A DNA stretch of 39,194 bases from Melioribacteraceae bacterium (lineage in GTDB: Bacteria; Bacteroidota; Ignavibacteria; Ignavibacteriales; Melioribacteraceae), in the NCBI GenBank assembly GCA_021740785.1, contig JAIOZI010000049.1, positions 1 to 39,194 on the forward strand. The letters are read 5' to 3'. A program made the translations under genes and the position numbers. Below the pieces are notes generated by a model. The model was not told the DNA's origin. It ran no database searches and was given only the letters and a program-made list of their open reading frames with translations. Each line of letters opens with the position of its first letter. The first letter of the stretch is position 1. Positions 34,001 through 39,194 of this stretch are shown piece after piece.

Positions 34001-36361
34001 GTTGATACCGTTGTCGGTAGTCCAAAATACTTTTCCCTCGGTAGCGGCAATAATACCGCTGCCGTCATCATGCATCAAGATTGATTTAAACCAGTAAGAG
34101 TTGTTGTAATAAATTTCATTCCATGAATCTCCATCGTCGGTCGTTCGGAAAACTCTGTGCCGTGAGATTCCCCAACCTTGATCTGCTGTAAAAGCTATAT
34201 CATTTAAAAAATTACCGGTATTGTAATTTAATGCCGACCAAGAAAGAGGCGGTTCATCAATTGAAAATGTTCCGCTTTCCGATGAAACCGATTGATTATC
34301 GGCAGCCGACACCTTGATTTTAATCTCATTATTTCTTGGATAAGGAACAGTCCACTCGTAAGAACCGTTAGAAGCCGGGTATTCATAAATGATGTTTTTC
34401 CAGTTTATTCCGTTATTAGTTGAATAATAGATTGAAACATAGTCGATATTTTGTGAATCCCATGTTATATTATATGTATCCCCGATTGTTAAATTATCAC
34501 CTTCGTTAGGAGTATTAATCTGAATGTACAATCCCTGATCGGAGATTGTGTTCAAGCTCAAATACCCATTCTGCCCGCCGATATACAAATTGTCTTGCCC
34601 AATAAACTCAAGAGAGTTGATATTATTGCTTCTGAATTTACTATTTGCGTTAAACCACTGATTCCCACCATCAGTAGTGTACATAAGCGCCCCGTTGTTG
34701 CCGCCTATGTAACCCACCAAACTGTTTTTAAATTTTATTGTATTGAAATCATAATCCGGGTCTTGATCATCGTGAAACCAATTTACACCGCCGTCGGTAG
34801 TTCTCAGCAATGTTCCGTTGTAACCGGCAACCCATCCGTTGTTATCATCTGTAAATGCAATTCCTTTTAATGCATACGAGATGTTTAAAAATTCCCTCGT
34901 CCATGTAATTCCGCCGTCGAATGATTTAAGCAGCCTGCCGTTTGGCTGCGTAATAAATCCGCGGTTTTCATTAACAAAGTAAATAGAGTTAACCCCGTAA
35001 TTATATGCAGGTATCTCATGCTCCGTCCATGAAACGCCGCCGTTAGTAGTTTTATAAACTTCGTTTCCTCCTAAAACCCAACCAATATTTTGATTAAGAA
35101 AAAAAAGCGAATAAACATCAAATGCTTGAGTGAAATCATAGTATTCCACCCATGTATTACCTGCATCCGTTGATTTATAAAGATAATCGCCAGTAAGGGC
35201 AAAGCCGAGGTTTTCACTAAAGAAATGCATTGAATTAATTGTGTTTTCGTTTATCCCGGATTCAGAAGGATTCCAGGATATGCCCCCGTCTGTAGTTTTG
35301 AATATTCCGATTGTAGAATTTATATTTTCACTTACATTAATAAAACCCAGCGATGAATCAAGAAATTGAATTGTATTTATCGAATTAATAAATATATTTT
35401 CATCTTTACGGCTCCATGAATTTCCGCCGTTAAGAGACCGGTTAATTACACCGTCATCTCCAACAGCAAGAATATAAGTACCCGAATTATCGAATGAATT
35501 GTAGTTTGGTTGTGTTATTCCAAGAGGATGAATATTTGTCCATGTTTTCCCGCTATCGGCGCTTTCCAGTACAGTTCCTTCTTCGCCAACAATTAAACCG
35601 TAATCACTGGTTTTAAATTCAATTTCATCAATATGTTTGGAAGTTACAAATGATAGTGTCCATGTGTTACCGCCATTGGTTGTTCTCAGCAATTCACCGT
35701 CGCGTGAAATTATCCAGCCGCGGTCGGCAGTATTAAAATCCATTGAAGCAAGCTGCCCGCTGACTTGAGGAATTTCGATTTCATTCCAAGTTCCGCCGCC
35801 GTCAGTTGTTTTAATAAGCAAAGCGTCTCCGCCACTTAAACCGCATGCAAACCCGACTTGGTAATTCACAAATCTCACATCGAAAAAATAAGTGCTTGTG
35901 TATTGATGACTAAGTGTTGTCCAGGATCCGTTATCATATTTTGCAATTGTCTCGTAACCGACTGCATACCCCGTAATACTATTAATAAAATGTGATGCAG
36001 TAAAATCAATATATGTGGGTGTAGGTTGAGATATCCATGTAAAACCGCCGTCGGTTGTTTTTAGAATTATTCCATTTTCTCCAAGTGTAAAACCATTAAA
36101 TTGATCAGTAAAAGAGACAGAGGAAAGATAATTATCTGTCCCCGATTCTACTGTTTGCCATGTATTACCGGAATCTGTTGTGATTACAATAACACCTTCA
36201 TTTCCAACAGCAACGGCATTTGTAATTGAGGATAAATCTATGTCCAAATATCTTGCGCCCGCAGGTTTCGGATTTAACCATGTGGATGAAAGAATCTGCG
36301 CTGTAGAAATATTTGCAGAAAAAATTATTAGTAATAATGAAAATTTTAAAAATGATTTCAT
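31085..36361 (-). CDS. Giant YCF48-propeller T9SS cargo with cohesin- and dockerin-like modules
   Basis: The 1758-residue product opens with a signal peptide (MKSFLKFSLLLIIFSANISTAQ-like). YCF48/BNR-type blades follow (TTDGGxTWxxxxxxxxxxLxxVxFxxxxxGxxxGxxGxxxxT, about 25-640 and again 715-1030), broken and followed by four 'SPNGGE' Ig-like modules (TPNEGDNLTIGDTYNITW; SPNGWEYW; SPNGGEVLNYNDIYPITW; TPNGGDTLSVGSKYDINW). Next come a cohesin-like domain (about 1325-1450), a dockerin-like pair (GDVDLNSQVQPYDATVILKH ... ADVTIDETISAMDASIILQY, about 1458-1520), a second cohesin-like domain (about 1530-1660) and a T9SS type-A domain. The ATG has a strong GGAGGAG site. A strong terminator follows, so it is probably monocistronic. 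Confidence 0.93.
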   Translation of the reverse strand: MKSFLKFSLLLIIFSANISTAQILSSTWLNPKPAGARYLDIDLSSITNAVAVGNEGVIVITTDSGNTWQTVESGTDNYLSSVSFTDQFNGFTLGENGIILKTTDGGFTWISQPTPTYIDFTASHFINSITGYAVGYETIAKYDNGSWTTLSHQYTSTYFFDVRFVNYQVGFACGLSGGDALLIKTTDGGGTWNEIEIPQVSGQLASMDFNTADRGWIISRDGELLRTTNGGNTWTLSFVTSKHIDEIEFKTSDYGLIVGEEGTVLESADSGKTWTNIHPLGITQPNYNSFDNSGTYILAVGDDGVINRSLNGGNSWSRKDENIFINSINTIQFLDSSLGFINVSENINSTIGIFKTTDGGISWNPSESGINENTINSMHFFSENLGFALTGDYLYKSTDAGNTWVEYYDFTQAFDVYSLFFLNQNIGWVLGGNEVYKTTNGGVSWTEHEIPAYNYGVNSIYFVNENRGFITQPNGRLLKSFDGGITWTREFLNISYALKGIAFTDDNNGWVAGYNGTLLRTTDGGVNWFHDDQDPDYDFNTIKFKNSLVGYIGGNNGALMYTTDGGNQWFNANSKFRSNNINSLEFIGQDNLYIGGQNGYLSLNTISDQGLYIQINTPNEGDNLTIGDTYNITWDSQNIDYVSIYYSTNNGINWKNIIYEYPASNGSYEWTVPYPRNNEIKIKVSAADNQSVSSESGTFSIDEPPLSWSALNYNTGNFLNDIAFTADQGWGISRHRVFRTTDDGDSWNEIYYNNSYWFKSILMHDDGSGIIAATEGKVFWTTDNGINWIEATTFVNEDLTCIAENSINTFIGGDNGALLMSTDGGEIWTDVYLDESHDIVDIEIPSDQNGYFILDYPAEDINEQFFYKTTDGGYSWEKTSFGYSLHGVKKISFVSDNVGYAINAYRILKTTDGGETWNNRGGLNFYPRDISFIDEDFGWISGFISVEVDGVFHSEAITIQTTDGGLTWNYRTNGIYNNSISKLFTLDNYTTYAMTNTKVLKYTGDETPMITVTSPNGWEYWRVETEHNITFDAVGIDYIKIDYSTNNGNTWSEVVSSVSSASDFLWNVPNTPSSECLVRVSSVDNPALYDISNNKFTIYDPTPVLDLTSPNGGEVLNYNDIYPITWEEANIYQVKIEYSIDGGNTWSQVISGFPASVGNYNWQVPNTPSGNCLIKIYDTYDAGLVDSSEAPFTINSTVQSLTIITPNGGDTLSVGSKYDINWSTGGSALLNKDAIQYTGKKKKNSKINSSEETANVFLEFSVDDGSNWIPIAGPVDAAANSYQWIVPNIPSNLCKVKIYDADDNSNMDISDAVFTISDDITLNNFYLSVDDKIGVPGDTVSLDFDLQIFDAVSFSSGLINVTGFYNQLDFLDADTSSGILSQFNSEFVVNDQDSLIKISFASASDIDSSGKLFSLKFLVMENSSGTVPVLIDSVLIDTGIYDVGIKNGSVQILEPFYGDVDLNSQVQPYDATVILKHLIGAYPPFNLQQQLNADVTIDETISAMDASIILQYTAELIDSLPHPFNIFPDGTIELPDYVDGNEPVIAVPVTVNNSNNVYSFEGSIKYDTSILQFENVNFSSELDGFVIQDTTGNEMLNFAAASSNGVDLNGTMMTFNFSKIDSSSNNNTLVYYDRMRLNEAAELTKFDSCLVDFTTNLDVSEMPDKFSLAQNYPNPFNPATKIRFTIPSSAFSRNTERENVSLIIYDILGNKVAALVNEPKSPGNYEIEFDGANLASGVYIYKLKAGSYSGIKKMILLK

Positions 36362-36363
36362 TG

Positions 36364-36370
36364 CTCCTCC
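36364..36370 (-). promoter_or_regulatory. Strong Shine-Dalgarno site
   Basis: GGAGGAG ends 2 nt before the ATG at 36361. It is the best ribosome site in the window; most neighbours have only A/G-rich stretches. It suggests high translation of the giant cargo protein and fixes its start. Confidence 0.75.
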
Positions 36371-36447
36371 AAAATTTTGCTATCAATTGGTTAGCGTCGG
36401 CAAGACAATAGCAGTCCCATTTTAATCAAATTAATGAATGTATTAAT

Positions 36448-36473
36448 GAAGAGAATAAATAATTATTCTCTTC
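36448..36473 (-). terminator. 11-bp stem hairpin between the two large cargo genes
   Basis: GAAGAGAATAA and TTATTCTCTTC pair perfectly around a 4-nt loop, about 104 bp past the stop of the 36577-38715 gene. ATTAATAC follows on the minus strand without a clean T run. It could be a terminator or part of the leader of the giant gene. Confidence 0.4.
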
Positions 36474-36576
36474 CTGGGCGTTTGAAAATGTATTTTGTTC
36501 GAACTATATGCAAATCAAGTATCATATTATTAAAAAAACTTCTTAAACAAAGTAAGCAAACAAAAAATACGTGATT

Positions 36577-38715
36577 TTATTTCAACAGCAGTAATTTTTT
36601 AACTGCTTTATAATCACCTGCAACTAATTTATAAAAATAAACCCCACTAGCAAATTGATGTGCGTTCCACGTCACAGAATATTTACCGGCTTGTCTGAAA
36701 TCATCTACAAGAGTTGCAGCTGTTTCCCCAAGGGAGTTATAAATAATAATTTTTACATTGGTACTATGTGCAATTTTATAATCAATAACCGTTGTTGGAT
36801 TAAACGGATTAGGATAATTTTGTGAAAGTTCAAATTCATTTACAGTTGTTTCTTCGTTGACAGTGGTTGGATTTTCAATTTTACCTTTCCAAACACCGCC
36901 GTCGAAAACCGAAGCGTAAATAATTTCGGAGGCGCCAGAAAACCTATAAACCTCAAATTCTCCGGGTAAAGTCAGTTCTACATGTACCCACGTTCCATTG
37001 TCGAATCTGTAAAAGGATCTGTTTTCGTTATCGTACATGTACATTTTGCCGTTCTCCTGAATAAATCGGTAATTATATCCGTTGAAAACAGAATCAAGTC
37101 CGTCTGATACAATTTGCCACTCATCCATATCAGGCGAAGTCATCATTATACCTTCGAAATAAGTAGAAATAAAAATGGTATCATTTAATCCGCCGTAGTA
37201 AATTGGTTTTGTATATTCTCCGAATCCGGTTTCGAAAAGCGCCCATGAACCACCACCGTTTGTGCTTCTGTATGTACCCTCGGCAGTTGAAGCAACAAGC
37301 ATATCGTTTCCGGCAATCAAGTCATAAACTGGTACTCTTATTCCACCCGAAGCAGGAAGCCCGCTGCTTGCTAAAGTCCAAGTCTCACCGTCATTCGTCG
37401 ATTTATAAACACCGCCTGCTTCCCAAACAGGTGGGAGATGTGTTCGCGGACGTGACCGGCTGAATGAAACGTAAACCGTGCCATCACTGCTGCAAATTGC
37501 AGAAGCTGAGTTTACATAATTCGTGGGGAGATTAGAATTAATATTCGAAATAGTTAATCCAAGATCGCTGGTTCTAAAAACGCCGCTGCTGTTTGTATAG
37601 AACAATTCATGATCTATTTTGGTTAGTTTAATTATCCGGTCTGGAAATTCATTCCAACTAATTCCGCCGTCAGTTGTTATTTGTGTGCCGGCTGATGCAG
37701 CATAAGCAATCGCTGTTTCATTGTTAAATGCGAATACAAAAGAATTTGCAGCTACAATTTCAGATGTTATGTTCTCGATTTCCCCTGTCGCCAAATCAAA
37801 CACGTGAAGTTGGTTTGTTGAATATAGAAGAAGTTTACCATTTTTGAACCCTGTAATGCTTCCTATTTCAATTGGGATATCCAACGGCTGCCAAACATCG
37901 TCTTCTAATCTAAAAACTACTCTTGGATTATTTTGAAGCGCATACAAATTCCCGTTATGCGCAATTAGATTTGATATGTAATTGCTTGTTTCAAAAGTAA
38001 ATCCATCCTCATGAAGCTGCCAAGTTGAACCGCTATCGGCTGAAACATATAAACCATAAGATGAAGTAAGATAAAACTTATTATTGTATGTGACAATTTT
38101 GCTGACATTAGAAAATGATTCCAACCCTTCAGGTTCAAACCAGTCTTTTCCACCATTCTTTGATACATAAATGCCATTTTGAGTCATTGAAATCTCACCA
38201 ATGCAGGCAATCACATAATTCGAATCTATATTTGCGACAGATTTAATACTAATTAGTCTTTGCGAGACAGTATCCCCGAAAACATCAACAGTACTTTTCA
38301 AACTGTCGAATGTCTGGGCCCAACTAAAACCATCATACGAATGATAAATCGTGTCGGACATAATTACGAAAAACCGGTCGGGATAAATTGAATAACCGCC
38401 GAAATATCCATCCAACATATCTAACCAATCATTTGTATCTTCATTATAATACTGAATAGTTTGACCGAGGCTGTAAATACGTCCATTATACGAAGCAATT
38501 TGATAACTAAAAACATCCGCGCTGATTCTTTCCCATTCATTATTAGCATAACTGAATAGATAATTGTGAGATGTTAACCCATATATTGTATCTCCGACAG
38601 TTGTAACGGAGCTGAAACTGATCCCGGCAGGTCCATTAGTTTGTTCGAATTGCCCAAACAGTGAAATACTGGTAATTAGAAAAAGAGAAAGGAAACATTT
38701 TATTATACTGGTCAT
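36577..38715 (-). CDS. BNR/sortilin-propeller T9SS cargo protein
   Basis: The 712-residue product starts at the ATG at 38715 (MTSIIKCFLSLFLITSISLFG), chosen because it opens on the signal peptide and has an AAGGTG site; 43 in-frame codons upstream look noncoding. The body is a BNR/sortilin-like beta-propeller with Asp-box-like turns (SKNGGKDW, SADSGSTW, TTDGGISW, STNDGETW, STNGGGSW). It ends in a T9SS type-A domain with the ATWNAHQFASGVYFYKL variant and LLLLK end (NYPNPFNPTTVIDYKI). A 6-bp inverted repeat (TTGCAT/ATGCAA, 38761-38779) lies about 50 bp upstream and could be an operator; this is a guess. No enzymatic motif seen. Confidence 0.92.
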   Translation of the reverse strand: MTSIIKCFLSLFLITSISLFGQFEQTNGPAGISFSSVTTVGDTIYGLTSHNYLFSYANNEWERISADVFSYQIASYNGRIYSLGQTIQYYNEDTNDWLDMLDGYFGGYSIYPDRFFVIMSDTIYHSYDGFSWAQTFDSLKSTVDVFGDTVSQRLISIKSVANIDSNYVIACIGEISMTQNGIYVSKNGGKDWFEPEGLESFSNVSKIVTYNNKFYLTSSYGLYVSADSGSTWQLHEDGFTFETSNYISNLIAHNGNLYALQNNPRVVFRLEDDVWQPLDIPIEIGSITGFKNGKLLLYSTNQLHVFDLATGEIENITSEIVAANSFVFAFNNETAIAYAASAGTQITTDGGISWNEFPDRIIKLTKIDHELFYTNSSGVFRTSDLGLTISNINSNLPTNYVNSASAICSSDGTVYVSFSRSRPRTHLPPVWEAGGVYKSTNDGETWTLASSGLPASGGIRVPVYDLIAGNDMLVASTAEGTYRSTNGGGSWALFETGFGEYTKPIYYGGLNDTIFISTYFEGIMMTSPDMDEWQIVSDGLDSVFNGYNYRFIQENGKMYMYDNENRSFYRFDNGTWVHVELTLPGEFEVYRFSGASEIIYASVFDGGVWKGKIENPTTVNEETTVNEFELSQNYPNPFNPTTVIDYKIAHSTNVKIIIYNSLGETAATLVDDFRQAGKYSVTWNAHQFASGVYFYKLVAGDYKAVKKLLLLK

Positions 38716-39017
38716 TTGACGCACCTTGTTATTATAAGACAATACATCCAATATAATAATTTGCATGAGGGAAATGCAATAATCTATATCACAAATCCAT
38801 ACTACAAAAATTGTGATTTGCAGATTTGCAGACTTAGAGTTCAAAATTCTCTTGGTTAACGTTTGGTAAGAAAGACTAGTGTTATGTCAAAAATGAAATA
38901 TCGTAAATCCATAAGTTTGTCATTTCTAATCCCCGACAAACTACGCAATGCTGTCAACTTAAGAATTGAACTGAGCAGCTTGACTATGGTCGAAGTCTAC
39001 GACAATATCATACTAAT
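38716..39017. other. Upstream gap of the 36577-38715 gene
   Basis: This gap of about 300 bp is AT-rich on the left, where the promoter for the cargo gene should be. 38900-39010 contains a CTGAGCAGCTTGACTATGG-type stretch that may be a dispersed repeat. I see no convincing gene; a plus-strand open frame here runs into the mobile element and is rejected. Confidence 0.5.
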
Positions 39018-39194
39018 CCCAAAAAATTCATTGGAAATAAATTTTTTGCCGTTGGCGCTCATAAAATGTTTTATTAAAACATTTTATGTTGCGGGATTAA
39101 CCCCGACAATTTGTAAGAAAAATATTTTACTCAAATAACGAATTTCAAAATTTCTATATGGCTAAGTATTTGATATTTCTCAACTTACAAATTG
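39018..39194. mobile_element. Second copy of the MITE-like element, cut by the window edge
   Basis: It matches 4121-4298 in the same orientation with three substitutions and one single-base deletion (GGCCGCTC against GGCGCTC) over about 178 bp. It contains the same 13-bp-stem hairpin and reaches into the second arm of the 15-bp internal inverted repeat. The right end is outside the window. The left flank (TCATACTAAT) differs from the first copy. Confidence 0.9.

Noticed and set aside
38863-39138. Plus-strand open frame of 91 codons
   Set aside because: It runs into the MITE-like element, its second half is element sequence, and it has no ribosome site; the first half may itself be a dispersed repeat.

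Overview
The window looks like a piece of an AT-rich chromosome from an Ignavibacteriota-type (Ignavibacteria/Chlorobi-group) bacterium. Nine genes end in a type IX secretion (T9SS) C-terminal domain of the 'QNYPNPFNPxTxI ... YDxLGxE ... GxYxxxFDAxxLxSGVYxYxL ... KKMxLLK' style, which is typical of that lineage. Caldithrix-like or related FCB-group bacteria cannot be excluded. I see no tRNA, rRNA, CRISPR array, transposase or integrase gene.

Layout: 1-7735 (minus strand) is a run of secreted or surface proteins: two tandem paralogues, the left one cut by the window edge; an Omp28/thioredoxin-like protein; a PD40 lipoprotein; and an FG-GAP/PKD/LamG protein. 7983-9756 is the only plus-strand block: a LytS-type histidine kinase with its LytTR response regulator. 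9867-14879 (minus) holds two repeat-rich T9SS cargo genes and a small unknown protein that has a truncated relative nearby. 15234-19054 (minus) is a second LytTR regulator, translationally coupled to a two-component-propeller LytS-type kinase. 19738-22146 is a T9SS cargo built of carboxypeptidase-regulatory-like repeats. 22332-28504 is a tightly packed five-gene operon: lipoprotein, GAF/sigma-54 activator, PEGA Ser/Thr kinase, Kelch T9SS cargo, DUF5683-like membrane protein. 28612-30540 is a GT-C membrane glycosyltransferase with a C-terminal TPR. 31085-38715 holds two large propeller-type T9SS cargos, one carrying cohesin- and dockerin-like modules.

The genes fit a surface and exoprotein island: many exported proteins of modular beta-propeller or Ig-like build, together with three signalling modules (two LytS/LytTR pairs and one Ser/Thr kinase plus sigma-54 activator operon) that could control them. 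That control is inference; no binding sites were shown.

The most unusual signal is small repetitive DNA that has invaded coding sequence. Three neighbouring T9SS genes carry different near-perfect palindromes at the same codon position of the secretion domain. Other small repeats appear to extend signal-peptide N-regions and one conserved domain. The gaps hold at least two MITE-like structured elements, one of them with a 5-bp target-site duplication and a second copy at the right edge, plus a 123-bp exact duplication of the 3' end of a LytTR gene.
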